Under the pieces are notes generated by a model. That model had not been told where the DNA came from and did no database searches. It saw only the letters and a program-made list of their open reading frames with translations. DNA of 64,000 nt from an uncultured Roseibium sp. (GTDB lineage Bacteria > Pseudomonadota > Alphaproteobacteria > Rhizobiales > Stappiaceae), in the NCBI RefSeq assembly GCF_947496995.1, contig NZ_CANMFD010000001.1:1-64000 (forward strand). The letters are read 5' to 3'. This document shows positions 24,343 to 33,387 of the stretch, piece by piece. Position numbers and translations under genes: made by a program. The stretch's first letter is position 1, and every line of letters starts with the position of its first letter.

Positions 24343-25308
24343 ATGAAGCTGACCCCGAAGATCCTCCTCGAAGAGCACTTCATGCACCCGGATTTCGTCG
24401 ACTACTGGGCGACGACGGCGCCGAACATCAGCCCGGACCTGTTCGGCAAGGCACGGACAGCGCTTGAGGATTTTGGCCCGATGCGGCTGGAGGCGATGGA
24501 CGGAATCGGCGCGGAAAAAGCCGTCCTGTCCTTGGCGGGTCCCGGCGTCCAGGTGGAAAAACGCACCGAAACGGCCGTGCGCCTGGCACGTCAGGTGAAT
24601 GATTTCCTGGCTGCCGAAATGGCGAAACGGCCGGACCGTTACGGCGGATTCGCTCATCTTGCCATGCAGGACCCCGTCGCGGCCGCCGACGAACTGGACC
24701 GCTGCGTGACTCAGCTCGGCATGCAGGGTGCGATGATCAACGGCCAGACAGGCGGCACCTATCTCGACGACGACCGCTATGCGCCGTTCTGGGAGCGTGC
24801 CTCGCACCTTCAGGTGCCGGTCTATATCCACCCCAACAACCCGCCCGAACAGGTGCACATGTACAACGGGCATCCGGAGCTCTGGGGACCGGTCTGGTCC
24901 TGGACGGTGGAAACGGCGACCCACGCACTCAGACTGGTCTTTGCCGGCACCTTTGACCGCTATCCCGGTGCGAAGCTGGTGCTCGGACATCTCGGCGAAT
25001 GCCTGCCCTACCTCATGTGGCGGCTCGACAGCCGCTGGGAGATCTCCAACCGCGGAGCCATGCGTCTGGAAAAGGATCCGTCCGCCTATTTCAGGGACAA
25101 CATCTGGGTAACCACCTCGGGCATGTGTGCCGACGCACCCCTGCGCTGCGCCCTCGACATGATGGGCGATGACCGGGTGCTGTTTTCGGTCGATTATCCG
25201 TTCGAGCAGGCAGCCGAGGCTGGCGAATGGATCGAACAGGCCCCCCTCACCGACTGTGAGCGCGCGAAGGTCTGTCACGAAAACGCCCGTGCCCTGCTGA
25301 CCCTCTGA
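24343..25308 (+). CDS. Amidohydrolase 2 family protein, gamma-resorcylate decarboxylase-like
   Basis: A 321-aa TIM-barrel metal enzyme. The metal ligands expected for the non-oxidative decarboxylase branch are all present at matching spacing: E10 and H12 (LLEEHF), H163 (YIHPNN), H216 (LGHLGE) and D284 (FSVDYPF). Relatives decarboxylate gamma-resorcylate, 5-carboxyvanillate or related hydroxybenzoates. The start is ATG 24343 with AAGGA upstream; a GTG at 24328 overlapping the previous gene is possible. It is the last gene of the 9876-25308 run. Whether its product feeds the dioxygenase at 6859 is speculation. Confidence 0.82.
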   Translation: MKLTPKILLEEHFMHPDFVDYWATTAPNISPDLFGKARTALEDFGPMRLEAMDGIGAEKAVLSLAGPGVQVEKRTETAVRLARQVNDFLAAEMAKRPDRYGGFAHLAMQDPVAAADELDRCVTQLGMQGAMINGQTGGTYLDDDRYAPFWERASHLQVPVYIHPNNPPEQVHMYNGHPELWGPVWSWTVETATHALRLVFAGTFDRYPGAKLVLGHLGECLPYLMWRLDSRWEISNRGAMRLEKDPSAYFRDNIWVTTSGMCADAPLRCALDMMGDDRVLFSVDYPFEQAAEAGEWIEQAPLTDCERAKVCHENARALLTL

Positions 25309-25369
25309 TCTGGCCGGGACCCGCCGCAATTTGCGCGTGCGGGCCTGTCAGGTCGCTATGGTTCCTCCC

Positions 25370-25402
25370 CCGGTAAGCCGCCCACGTTGGGCGGTTTACT
25401 GG
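25370..25402. terminator. Bidirectional terminator between converging operons
   Basis: TAAGCCGCCC (25374-25383) pairs with GGGCGGTTTA (25389-25398) over a 5-nt loop, and the pairing continues outward to 25370 and 25402. It lies between two convergent genes, so it can serve both strands. Confidence 0.7.
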
Positions 25403-25484
25403 TTTGAGAGGGCAGGATTTTTAACGCCTGACCGCGGGAGCGGTTGCGGGAAAGGCTGACGCGCGGCTCTTCAGCCGGAGCCGG

Positions 25485-26324
25485 TCACACTACCGTCTGG
25501 TGGCGCTCGATGCAGGTTTTCAGAACGGTATCCGGGTCTTTTGTCCACCAGGTGTCCTGCGAGAATATTTCGACTTCGCAGGAACCTGTATAACCGGCGT
25601 CCTCAACCCAGCCGCGGAGCTTCTTCAGATCGATCACACCGTCGCCGGGCATGCCGCGGTCCAGCAGCAGGTCCTTCGTCGGCACCAGCCAGTCGCAGAC
25701 GTGCCAGGCGAGCAACTGGCCGTTGCGGCCGGCCCTGGCGATCTGCGCTTCGATATCCGGATCCCACCAGACATGATAGGCATCGAGCGCAACGCCGACG
25801 CCGTCTCCAAGCCGGTCGCACATGTCCAGCGCCTGAGCCGTCGTGTTCACGCAGGCCCGGTCTGCAGCATACATGGGGTGGAGCGGTTCGATGGCCAGCG
25901 GCATTTTGCAGGAGCGGGCGTATTCGGAGACCGCACCGATGCCGTCGAAAACCTGGCTCCGCGCCAGTGCCAGATCGCGCGATCCTTCCGGCAGGCCGCC
26001 GACGACCAGAACTAGGCATTCGGCGCCCAGGGTCGCCGCTTCGTCGATGGCTCGTTTGTTGTCCTCGATATTGGCCTGCAGTCCGGCCTTGCCCGCCGCC
26101 GGAAACATGCCGCCCCGGCACAGGCCGGTCACCTTCAGTCCGGCATCGCGAACAAGTCTTGCGGCCTCATCCAGGCCGCATTCCGCCACCTGATCGCGCC
26201 AGGGGGAGATGCCGCCAATGTCATGACGGGCGCAGCCGTCGATGATTTGCGCCAAGGTCCACTGTTTGCGCACGGTTGCCGTGTTCAGCGACAGCAGGGA
26301 CGTGTCTTTTGAAAGGTCGCGCAT
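25485..26324 (-). CDS. Sugar phosphate isomerase/epimerase (xylose-isomerase-like TIM barrel)
   Basis: A 279-aa AP-endonuclease-2-type TIM barrel. Probable metal ligands are E146 (LAIEPLHP), D181 (VALDAYHVWW), H208 (LAWHVCDW) and E252 (CEVEIFS), and GDGVID near 228 is typical. Members isomerise or epimerise sugars, dehydrate inositol derivatives or act on 3-keto-glycosides. It is the last gene of the minus-strand tctC operon, 2 bp after the DUF993 gene stop. Confidence 0.84.
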   Translation of the reverse strand: MRDLSKDTSLLSLNTATVRKQWTLAQIIDGCARHDIGGISPWRDQVAECGLDEAARLVRDAGLKVTGLCRGGMFPAAGKAGLQANIEDNKRAIDEAATLGAECLVLVVGGLPEGSRDLALARSQVFDGIGAVSEYARSCKMPLAIEPLHPMYAADRACVNTTAQALDMCDRLGDGVGVALDAYHVWWDPDIEAQIARAGRNGQLLAWHVCDWLVPTKDLLLDRGMPGDGVIDLKKLRGWVEDAGYTGSCEVEIFSQDTWWTKDPDTVLKTCIERHQTVV

Positions 26325-26326
26325 GG

Positions 26327-27505
26327 TCAGCCCTCCAGACCGTGAATTTTGAGCAGGGTCTTCATGCGCGCGGCGGCAAGGTCCGGGTCGCGCAAAAGAC
26401 CGGCGGCATCGGCCAGCCGGAAGATTTCGCTCAGATGCAGCAGTGACCGGGTGCTTTGCTGCCCGCCGACCATGGTGAAATGGCTCTGGTGTCCGTTGAG
26501 CCAGGCCATGAAGACGACACCGGTCTTGTAGAACCGTGTCGGCGCCTTGAAGATGTGCCGCGACAAAGGCACCGTCGGGGCCAGGATGTCGTGGAATGCC
26601 TTCATATCCTGGCGGGCCATTGCCTGCAGGGCTGCGCTTGCGGCAGGCGCGATCGCGTCGAAGATTCCCAGCAGGGCGTGTGAATAGCCCTGGTCGTCGC
26701 CCGCAATCAGGTCCGGATAGTTGAAGTCGTCCCCGGTATACATCAGCACGCCGTCCGGAAGCTGGCGCCGCATCAGGATTTCCTTCCGGTCGTCCAGCAG
26801 GGAAATCTTGATGCCGTCGATCTTCGCCGCATTGGCATTGATGACCTCAAGACAGGTCTTCATCGCCGCCATGTGGTCGTCGTTGCCCCAGTAGCCTTTC
26901 AGGGCGGGATCGAACATCTCGCCAAGCCAGTGAAGAATGGCCGGTTCCTTCAGTTGCCCGAGGATACGGGAATAGACCTTCACATAGTCGTCCGGGGATT
27001 TCGCCACCGCCGCCAACGCCCGGCTTGCCATCAGGATGATGCGTCCGCCTGCCGCCTCGACGGCCTCGGCCTGTTCCTCGTAGGCGCGGATGACATCGTC
27101 GATGGAAAGCGAGGGATCCGGCGTGATGTGGTCGGTTCCCACGCCGCAGGCAACCAGAGCCTTGCCGTCGAAATCGCGCGCCGCATCGACGGAGCGCCGG
27201 ATCAGCTCGAGCGACGACGGCCAGTCGAGGCCCATGCCGCGCTGCGCGGTATCCATCGCCTCGGCAACGCCAAGGCCGAGCGACCAGATATGCCGACGGT
27301 AGTCGATGGTCGCGTCCCAGTCGATGGCCGTCTCCAGCCAGGGGTCGCAATCCGCCAGCGGATCGGCGACAACATGTGCCGCCGAATAGGCGATCCTCGG
27401 CAGATCGCCTGCCGGCCCGCCGGCCCGGGCGGTGAAGTCGCGCGGAGCGGAAAGCGTGAAGGATCCGACGGTGCCGTCCATGGCGGGCAGGTTCAGGGCG
27501 ATCAT
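26327..27505 (-). CDS. DUF993 family protein (dihydrodipicolinate-synthase-like)
   Basis: A 392-aa protein of the DUF993 family, predicted to have a DapA-like TIM barrel. Recognisable segments are RRHIWSLGLGVAEAMDTAQRG near the N-terminus, GIKISLLDD around 235 (candidate Schiff-base Lys) and a C-terminal FKAPTRFYKTGVVFMAWLNG. No reaction is established as far as I know; an aldolase or lyase step on a keto-sugar acid would suit the fold. It is flanked within 2-3 bp by the Gfo/Idh/MocA and TIM-barrel genes, which strongly suggests a shared pathway. Confidence 0.82.
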   Translation of the reverse strand: MIALNLPAMDGTVGSFTLSAPRDFTARAGGPAGDLPRIAYSAAHVVADPLADCDPWLETAIDWDATIDYRRHIWSLGLGVAEAMDTAQRGMGLDWPSSLELIRRSVDAARDFDGKALVACGVGTDHITPDPSLSIDDVIRAYEEQAEAVEAAGGRIILMASRALAAVAKSPDDYVKVYSRILGQLKEPAILHWLGEMFDPALKGYWGNDDHMAAMKTCLEVINANAAKIDGIKISLLDDRKEILMRRQLPDGVLMYTGDDFNYPDLIAGDDQGYSHALLGIFDAIAPAASAALQAMARQDMKAFHDILAPTVPLSRHIFKAPTRFYKTGVVFMAWLNGHQSHFTMVGGQQSTRSLLHLSEIFRLADAAGLLRDPDLAAARMKTLLKIHGLEG

Positions 27506-27508
27506 GGC

Positions 27509-28660
27509 TCAGACCTCCAGCTCGGGAATGTCGATCCAGCGACGTTCCGCCCAGCTCTTTTGGCCGAGTTCGGCAAGCTGCACGCCCTTTGCGCCCGACA
27601 GAAGGTCATAGGACCACGGTGTATCCTCGAAGAGGTGGCGAATGAAATCCTCCCACTGGACCTTGAAGCCGTTGTCATAGATCCGGTTGTTCGGCACTTC
27701 CGCCCAATCGTCATAGAAGTTCATCGTCTGGGGAACATCTGGGTTCCAGACGGGCTTGGGCGTGTTCACCCGTGACTGGGTCTTGCAGCCGTGAAGACCG
27801 GCGACGGCCGAGCCGAGGGTTCCGTCCACGTGGAAGGTCACCAGATCGTCCCGGTGCACGCGCGTGCACCACGAACTGTTGAGCTGCACGACGGCGCCGC
27901 CCTCGAGCTCGAAGGTGGCATAGGCTGCGTCATCGGCGTCGGCGGTGTAAGGCTGGCCGTTTTCGTCATAGCGCTTGGGAATATGGGTCTTGCCGAGGCA
28001 GGACACGGAGCGAACCGGGCCGAAAGTATGATCGAGCACGTAGCGCCAGTGGCACAGCATGTCCAGAATGATGCCGCCGCCGTCTTTCTTGCGGTAATTC
28101 CAGCTCGGGCGCTGCGCATCCTGCCAGCCGCCCTCGAACACCCAGTAGCCGAATTCCCCGCGCACGGAGAGAATGTCGCCGAAGAAGCCGTTTTCGCGCA
28201 GCGCCTTCAGTTTCATCAGGCCCGGCAGGGACAGCTTGTCATGAACGACGCCGTTCTTGACGCCTTTCGCCTTGGCGTATCTGGCAAGATCGAGAGCGAC
28301 ATCCAGCGTTTCGGCGGTCGGCTTTTCGCTGTAGACATCCTTGCCCGCGTCCATGGCTTTCTTCAGCAGCTCGGCGCGAAGCTGTGTCGAGGCCGCATCG
28401 AAGAAAAGCCGGTCGTCGGGATTGGCCAGGGCCGCATCGACATCCGTGGTCCAGCGTTCCACACCGTGCTGTTTGGCCAGGCGTTCGATCTTGTCGGCAT
28501 TCCGGCCGACAAGGATCGGATCGACAACCACCCGGTCGCCGTTGGAAAGAACGACACCGCCCTGCTCGCGGATGGCAAGGATGGAACGGATGAGATGCTG
28601 GTTCATACCCATCCGGCCGGTGACGCCGTGCATGATTATACCAAGCCGTTGCGTTGACAT
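27509..28660 (-). CDS. Gfo/Idh/MocA family oxidoreductase
   Basis: A 383-aa NAD(P)-dependent sugar or polyol dehydrogenase. The N-terminal Rossmann segment GVTGRMGMNQ, EKP at 112-114 (YSEKPTAE) with catalytic Lys113, and D200/H204 (ILDMLCHW) fit the family. GGGAG lies 6 nt before the ATG. It would oxidise a ring carbon of a sugar or sugar acid, giving a keto-sugar for the neighbouring TIM-barrel enzymes. Confidence 0.88.
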   Translation of the reverse strand: MSTQRLGIIMHGVTGRMGMNQHLIRSILAIREQGGVVLSNGDRVVVDPILVGRNADKIERLAKQHGVERWTTDVDAALANPDDRLFFDAASTQLRAELLKKAMDAGKDVYSEKPTAETLDVALDLARYAKAKGVKNGVVHDKLSLPGLMKLKALRENGFFGDILSVRGEFGYWVFEGGWQDAQRPSWNYRKKDGGGIILDMLCHWRYVLDHTFGPVRSVSCLGKTHIPKRYDENGQPYTADADDAAYATFELEGGAVVQLNSSWCTRVHRDDLVTFHVDGTLGSAVAGLHGCKTQSRVNTPKPVWNPDVPQTMNFYDDWAEVPNNRIYDNGFKVQWEDFIRHLFEDTPWSYDLLSGAKGVQLAELGQKSWAERRWIDIPELEV

Positions 28661-28716
28661 TGTTTACTCCCGATAAACTGCAAGTGATTTTTGTTGGGGT
28701 TGGTCTGCGGGCCGTC

Positions 28717-29565
28717 TCATCGTGCGGCCTCCCAGAGTGACTTGACGGTTGTCGCCGCGCAGGCGGCGGTGATGCGGGCATCCCCGCTGACGACAAACGG
28801 CTCGACGGCAAGCGGCTTGTCCCAGCCGCATTCCCGTATGGCCGTCAGGATTTCCTCGAACGGATCGTCACCGGTGCCCGGTGCGCCGCGATTGGTGTCG
28901 TTGAGCTGAATATGGCCGATCCGTCCGCCCGGCAGCTTGTCGCGGATCAGGTCGGCGACCGGCCTGTCTTCGGTCAGGCCCGCCGCGCTGGTGTCGATCA
29001 TCGTAAGGAAGGCGGGATGGTCGACGAGGCGCAGAAGCTCCTCGGCTTCGTCCACCGTGTTGATGAAATTCGTCTCGTGCCGTGAAAGCGGTTCGATGCA
29101 ATAGGTGATGCCGCGCTCTCCGGCGGCCTCCGCTACCGGGCGGAAAAAATCGGCAACCCGTGCAAGCGTATTTGCAGGGGTTTCGTTCGGATCCCGGCGG
29201 CGCTGGCCCGGAGAACCGTGCACCATCACCGTTCCGCCGAGCTCGGCGCACAGGTCGAGAAGACCCAGCAAGGTGTCCTGGGTGGACGTTTGAACGGTCT
29301 GAAACAGGGAGGTGATGCAAAGTTCGGGATAGGGCCGCAACAACCAGTGCAGACCGGTTACGCGCATGCCTTCATTTTCCACCGCCGCCCGCAGCTTCGC
29401 CGCTTCGGCGGCCGGGATCGTATGCGGGGCCTCTCCCAGCGTTTCCGGCGCGATCTCCAGGCCCCGGTATCCGAGGGAGGCGCAGATGCTTGCCTGTTCG
29501 GCAAGGCTCAGGCCCTCGAACGCGAGCAGCTCGTTGCAAAACGACAGGAAGGGGGAGCTGGTCAT
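28717..29565 (-). CDS. Sugar phosphate isomerase/epimerase (xylose-isomerase-like TIM barrel)
   Basis: A 282-aa TIM barrel. Likely metal ligands are E158 (YCIEPLSR), D191 (LTMIDTSAAG), H218 (GHIQLND) and E255 (LAVEPF), with the family's GTGDDPF loop near 230. It is only distantly similar to the 25485 paralogue. The ATG at 29565 overlaps the end of the TetR gene region (an alternative TTG at 29574 lies before it), so translation is coupled to tetR. Confidence 0.85.
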   Translation of the reverse strand: MTSSPFLSFCNELLAFEGLSLAEQASICASLGYRGLEIAPETLGEAPHTIPAAEAAKLRAAVENEGMRVTGLHWLLRPYPELCITSLFQTVQTSTQDTLLGLLDLCAELGGTVMVHGSPGQRRRDPNETPANTLARVADFFRPVAEAAGERGITYCIEPLSRHETNFINTVDEAEELLRLVDHPAFLTMIDTSAAGLTEDRPVADLIRDKLPGGRIGHIQLNDTNRGAPGTGDDPFEEILTAIRECGWDKPLAVEPFVVSGDARITAACAATTVKSLWEAAR

Positions 29566-29570
29566 CGATT

Positions 29571-30251
29571 TCAATCCGCGATCAGATACTTGAGGATCAT
29601 GTCCTCGGCCTGGCGGATGCGTTTTTCCAGCCAGGCGTCGGAGCCGATGTCCGGATCGAAGACGATCGACAGCGTGTAGGTGTTGGACAGCGGAAAATAG
29701 AACAGGCTGGCGATGGAGAGATAGATCTCGACAGGATCGACTCCCTTGCGGAAGACGCCGCTTTTCTCGCCGCGCAGCAGGATCTCGCGCAGGAATTCCA
29801 CCAGAGGGGAATTGAGTTCCGCAAGGCCGTCCAACTGGCGGATGGTCTGGCCGCGGCGTTGATTTTCCGTGTTCAGAAGCCTGAGGAACCAGGGATTGTC
29901 CCGGAAGTGATAGGCCGTGAAGCGGAGCAGTTCGACAATGGCGCTCTTGGGGTCGAGCTTTTCCAGATCCAGTTTCCGCTCGCCCTCGCGGATCTGCAGA
30001 TAGGCTTCACGCAGGACGACCGCATAGAGCTCTTCCTTGTTGCCGAAATAGGAATAGATCATCGCCTTGTTGGAGCCGGCCCGTTCCGCGATGCGGTCGA
30101 TGCGGGCACCCGTATCGCCATATTCGGCGAATTCGGTCATGGCCGCCGCCAGGATTTCCTTCTTGGTGCGTTCCGCGTCGCGTTTCGGCGCCTTGGCAGT
30201 GCGCGGTTCGACCGTGCGGGGGATGTCCCGTCCTTTTTGATCGGATGTCAT
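29571..30251 (-). CDS. TetR family transcriptional regulator embedded in the tct operon
   Basis: A 226-aa TetR protein. The N-terminal HTH (about 25-70: RIDRIAERAGSNKAMIYSYFGNKEELYAVVL) and helical ligand domain are of the CerR/RutR-like type. It begins in the tctA stop (ATGA) and runs into the TIM-barrel gene, so it is co-transcribed with what it probably regulates. Its likely operator is the imperfect palindrome at 33388-33403 in the tctC promoter. Confidence 0.86.
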   Translation of the reverse strand: MTSDQKGRDIPRTVEPRTAKAPKRDAERTKKEILAAAMTEFAEYGDTGARIDRIAERAGSNKAMIYSYFGNKEELYAVVLREAYLQIREGERKLDLEKLDPKSAIVELLRFTAYHFRDNPWFLRLLNTENQRRGQTIRQLDGLAELNSPLVEFLREILLRGEKSGVFRKGVDPVEIYLSIASLFYFPLSNTYTLSIVFDPDIGSDAWLEKRIRQAEDMILKYLIAD

Positions 30252-31780
30252 CGTGCGTCCTTTCCTGCCCTCATGAGGGATCTTGCGATGCCCGAGGTGT
30301 TTTTCCGCACGAAGGGAATGCCGGCCAGGATCGTGAAGGCAATAAGCGCGACGAAAATCATGCACAAAGGTCTTGTAAAGAATGGGGAAATGTCGCCGTC
30401 GCTCAGGGTCAGGCCCCGCCTGAGGTTCTTGTCGAGCAGGTCCCCCAGAATGATGCCGAGCACAAGTGGCGCCATGGGATAGCCGAAACGCCTCATGAAA
30501 AAGCCCAGGATGCCGAAGACGACCATGACCCAGACGTCGAACAGGCGCTGTGTCAGCGCGAAGGGGCCGATCACGCACAGCGCGAAGACGACCGGCATCA
30601 GCCGTTCGCGCGGGATCCTGAGAACCACCTCGAAGACCGGAGCCAGCGAGATCCCGAAGACGAAAATCGCGACCGTGGCCAGGAACAGCATTACCGCAAC
30701 GGAATAGATGAAATCCGGCTGCTCGATCATGATCATCGGTCCGGGCCGGATGCCGTGAATGAACAGCGCGGCGATCAGGACGGCCGCGGGAGCCGATCCG
30801 GGCACGGCCAGCGTCAGTGCCGGGATAAGCGCGCCGGGCACCACGGCACTGTTGCCGGTTTCCGCCGCGGTCAGGCCTTCGATGGAGCCTTTGCCGTAGG
30901 TGTCTTTTTCCTTGCTGGCTCTCTTGGCCGCCGCATAGGACGCCCAGGCGCCGATGTCCTCGCCCACACCGGGGATCAGGCCGACAAAGGTGCCGATCAC
31001 GCCGGAGCGCAGCACGGTGACGCGGTATTTCCAGGCTTCCTTGAACCGGGGCAGGCCGGAGCCTTTTTCCCGGGTGGATTTCACCATATCGGCCTTCGGC
31101 TGCCACATGACCATCAGCACCTCGGCAAAGCCGAAGGCGCCGACCATCGCCGGAATCAGGCCGATGCCGCCATTGAGGTCGGAAAATCCGAAATTGAAGC
31201 GCACATGGGCATGAATGCCTTCCGAGCCGATCATCGCCACCATTAGTCCGAGAATGCCGGCGATATAGCCCTTGATTGGAGCGCTGCCCCCCGTCAACTG
31301 ACCGGAGATGATCACGCCGAAAACGGCCAGCCAGAAATATTCGAAGGAGCCGAACCTGAGGGCGAGTTCGGAGAGCGCCGGGGCAAGGGCGATGAGCAGG
31401 ACGATGCCGACCAGGGTTCCGAGCGTCGACCCTGTCGTCGCGACGCTCATCGCATAGGCCGCGCGGCCCTGCTTTGCCAGCGGAAAGCCGTCCAGCGTTG
31501 TGGCGGCACTTGCAGGGGTGCCGGGAATGTTCAACAGGATGGCGCTTCGCGAACCGCCGTAAATCGCTCCGACATACATGCAGATCAGCACCAGAATGGC
31601 GGCGTTTGTCGGCAGGGAATAGGTCAGCGTGGTGAGCAGCGCGACGCCCATGGTCGCCGTCAGGCCGGGAAGACTGCCGACCGCGATGCCGAGCAGGGTC
31701 GCCCAGGCGGCGTGAAACAGCATTTCCCAGGTTGTCAGGGCCGCAAAGGCGTTGCCGAGTTGGACGAATGTTTCGATCAC
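30248..31780 (-). CDS. tctA: Tripartite tricarboxylate transporter large permease (TctA)
   Basis: A 510-aa polytopic membrane protein. Family hallmarks are GSLPGLTATMGVALL near 40, GGSRSAILLNIPGTPASAATTLDG, and the second repeat PGVGEDIGAW and PGSAPAAVLIAALFIHGIRPGP. It forms the transport channel energised by the cation gradient. It starts at a GTG that overlaps the tctB stop (GTGA). Confidence 0.93.
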   Translation of the reverse strand: MIETFVQLGNAFAALTTWEMLFHAAWATLLGIAVGSLPGLTATMGVALLTTLTYSLPTNAAILVLICMYVGAIYGGSRSAILLNIPGTPASAATTLDGFPLAKQGRAAYAMSVATTGSTLGTLVGIVLLIALAPALSELALRFGSFEYFWLAVFGVIISGQLTGGSAPIKGYIAGILGLMVAMIGSEGIHAHVRFNFGFSDLNGGIGLIPAMVGAFGFAEVLMVMWQPKADMVKSTREKGSGLPRFKEAWKYRVTVLRSGVIGTFVGLIPGVGEDIGAWASYAAAKRASKEKDTYGKGSIEGLTAAETGNSAVVPGALIPALTLAVPGSAPAAVLIAALFIHGIRPGPMIMIEQPDFIYSVAVMLFLATVAIFVFGISLAPVFEVVLRIPRERLMPVVFALCVIGPFALTQRLFDVWVMVVFGILGFFMRRFGYPMAPLVLGIILGDLLDKNLRRGLTLSDGDISPFFTRPLCMIFVALIAFTILAGIPFVRKNTSGIARSLMRAGKDAR

Positions 31781-32265
31781 GGCAGCCTCACCAGGAATGC
31801 GTAGCGGAAAAGGATGCTCATGGCGGTGGCGACAAGAATGCCGAGCGCGATTGCGATGACGGCTACCTTGATCAGATGCGCGCGGCCCTTGGCCGGATCG
31901 GCTTCAAAGGCAATGACGAAGCAGGCGATGAAAAACGCCGTCGCCACGCCGAAGGGAATGTTTCCAACGAGGCCGAGGGCATAGATGCAGCACAGGACAG
32001 CGGCCGTCGCCAGATCGCGAAGGGAGCCGGGCGCACTGTCTTTTGTCCCTTCAGGAGCGGTTTCGGCCACGGGTCGAGTGCGCGCCTGCACGAACAGGAC
32101 GATGGCGGCGACCGCAAGGGCAACCCCGAGCAGCATCGGAACCAGACCGGGGATGCTTGCGGGATGGATCTGCCGGATTTCCAGCCTGTCCATGGTCCAG
32201 CCGCCGTAGGTGAAGGCGGCGCCGAGCAGAAAGAGAAAGGGCGCGGTGTAGAGATCGGCACGCAT
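31777..32265 (-). CDS. tctB: Tripartite tricarboxylate transporter small permease (TctB)
   Basis: A 162-aa membrane protein with four hydrophobic segments (about 8-25, 40-60, 85-110 and 130-155). The start is ATG 32265 with GAGG 8 nt upstream; a longer open frame to 32343 has an un-TctB-like basic extension. It is the partner of TctA. Confidence 0.84.
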   Translation of the reverse strand: MRADLYTAPFLFLLGAAFTYGGWTMDRLEIRQIHPASIPGLVPMLLGVALAVAAIVLFVQARTRPVAETAPEGTKDSAPGSLRDLATAAVLCCIYALGLVGNIPFGVATAFFIACFVIAFEADPAKGRAHLIKVAVIAIALGILVATAMSILFRYAFLVRLP

Positions 32266-32308
32266 GCGCGGGGCCTCGATTTTTCGGAAGTCTTCTTTTG
32301 GGTTGTGC

Positions 32309-32337
32309 CCGCCGGCCCCTCTGGGAGAGACCGGCGG
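32309..32337 (-). other. RNA hairpin between tctC and tctB
   Basis: CCGCCGG (32309-32315) pairs with CCGGCGG (32331-32337) over a 15-nt loop. It is placed after the binding-protein gene, like the hairpins in other operons of this window. Confidence 0.4.
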
Positions 32338-32364
32338 ACACAAGGTCCGGAACGCACACAGGCC

Positions 32365-33363
32365 TTACGGGCAGGTGATCCCGATGGTCGACGGATCGAT
32401 CACCGCTTCACCGCGTGTCACGCGGGCGCAGGCTTCCGCGATCACCACCGGCATGGCCTTGTCCATGGCCGTCTTGCCGGATGCGGGGTCGAACACTGCC
32501 CCACGGCTGGTGGCGTATTCCTGCAGCTCTTTCGAGTTCTGGATTTTCTCATTCCAGATCTTCTCGACCGTCTCATAGACTTCCGGCGGAGCACCGACCG
32601 GGATCAGGATGCCGAAGAAATCCGCGGCAATTTCCATTTCCGGCAACCATTCGGTGATCGACGGGATCGGATCGAGACCTTCTACGACGAGCGGCTTGTC
32701 GGCGAGAACCGCCAGCGGACGCAGCTTGCCACCCTTGATCATTTCCGTCTGTTCGACTGCGAGCTGGGTCGTTGCGATGGCTTCGCCGCTGGCTGCCGCG
32801 ATGGCTGCCGGATTGCCGCCGTCATAGGAAATCATCCGGGCGCCGATGTCGCCTGCGGCTTCCTTGATGGCCGCAAGTGCCATGCCGCCGGAGGAATTCA
32901 CACCGGCCGTGGCGACGGTGACATCGTCGGACCTGGTTTTCATTGCCTCGAGCAACTGGCCGAAATCCTGATACTTGGAATCCGCGTTGACGGAAACGAC
33001 CGGCACGTTGGCCACATGCAGGTAGATTTCATAATCGGCTATGCTGGTGTCTTCGATCAGTCCCGTGACAGCGTAGGTCGCGTTGTTGGCAACGGCGTTG
33101 GCGGTCCAGGTATAGCCGTCGCGCGGTGCGTCGAGGGCGGCCTTGGTGCCGATCGAGCCGGAAGCTCCGGGCTGATTGACCACGACGACGGATGTGCCAA
33201 GCGCTTCCTCCAAAAGCGGCGCGACAACCCGGGTCACCTGGTCGGTTGAGCCACCGGCGGACCACGGAACGATGATATTGATTGGTTTGTTCGGCTTCCA
33301 GTCCGCATGCGCGGGCAGTGCCGCGCCGACCGCAAGAGCGGCCGCGAGCGCAAAAATTTTCAT
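32365..33363 (-). CDS. tctC: Tripartite tricarboxylate transporter substrate-binding protein (TctC/Bug family)
   Basis: A 332-aa periplasmic protein with a signal peptide (AALPAHADW, cleavage about residue 20) and the Bug-family segments INIIVPWSAGGSTDQ near the N-terminus and VVVNQPGASGSIGT. Ligands of the family range from citrate to sugar acids and aromatics. It is the first gene of an eight-gene minus-strand operon ending at 25485; GGGAGG precedes the ATG. Confidence 0.9.
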   Translation of the reverse strand: MKIFALAAALAVGAALPAHADWKPNKPINIIVPWSAGGSTDQVTRVVAPLLEEALGTSVVVVNQPGASGSIGTKAALDAPRDGYTWTANAVANNATYAVTGLIEDTSIADYEIYLHVANVPVVSVNADSKYQDFGQLLEAMKTRSDDVTVATAGVNSSGGMALAAIKEAAGDIGARMISYDGGNPAAIAAASGEAIATTQLAVEQTEMIKGGKLRPLAVLADKPLVVEGLDPIPSITEWLPEMEIAADFFGILIPVGAPPEVYETVEKIWNEKIQNSKELQEYATSRGAVFDPASGKTAMDKAMPVVIAEACARVTRGEAVIDPSTIGITCP

Positions 33364-33387
33364 GGTTTCCTCCCGTCAGGGTTATAT

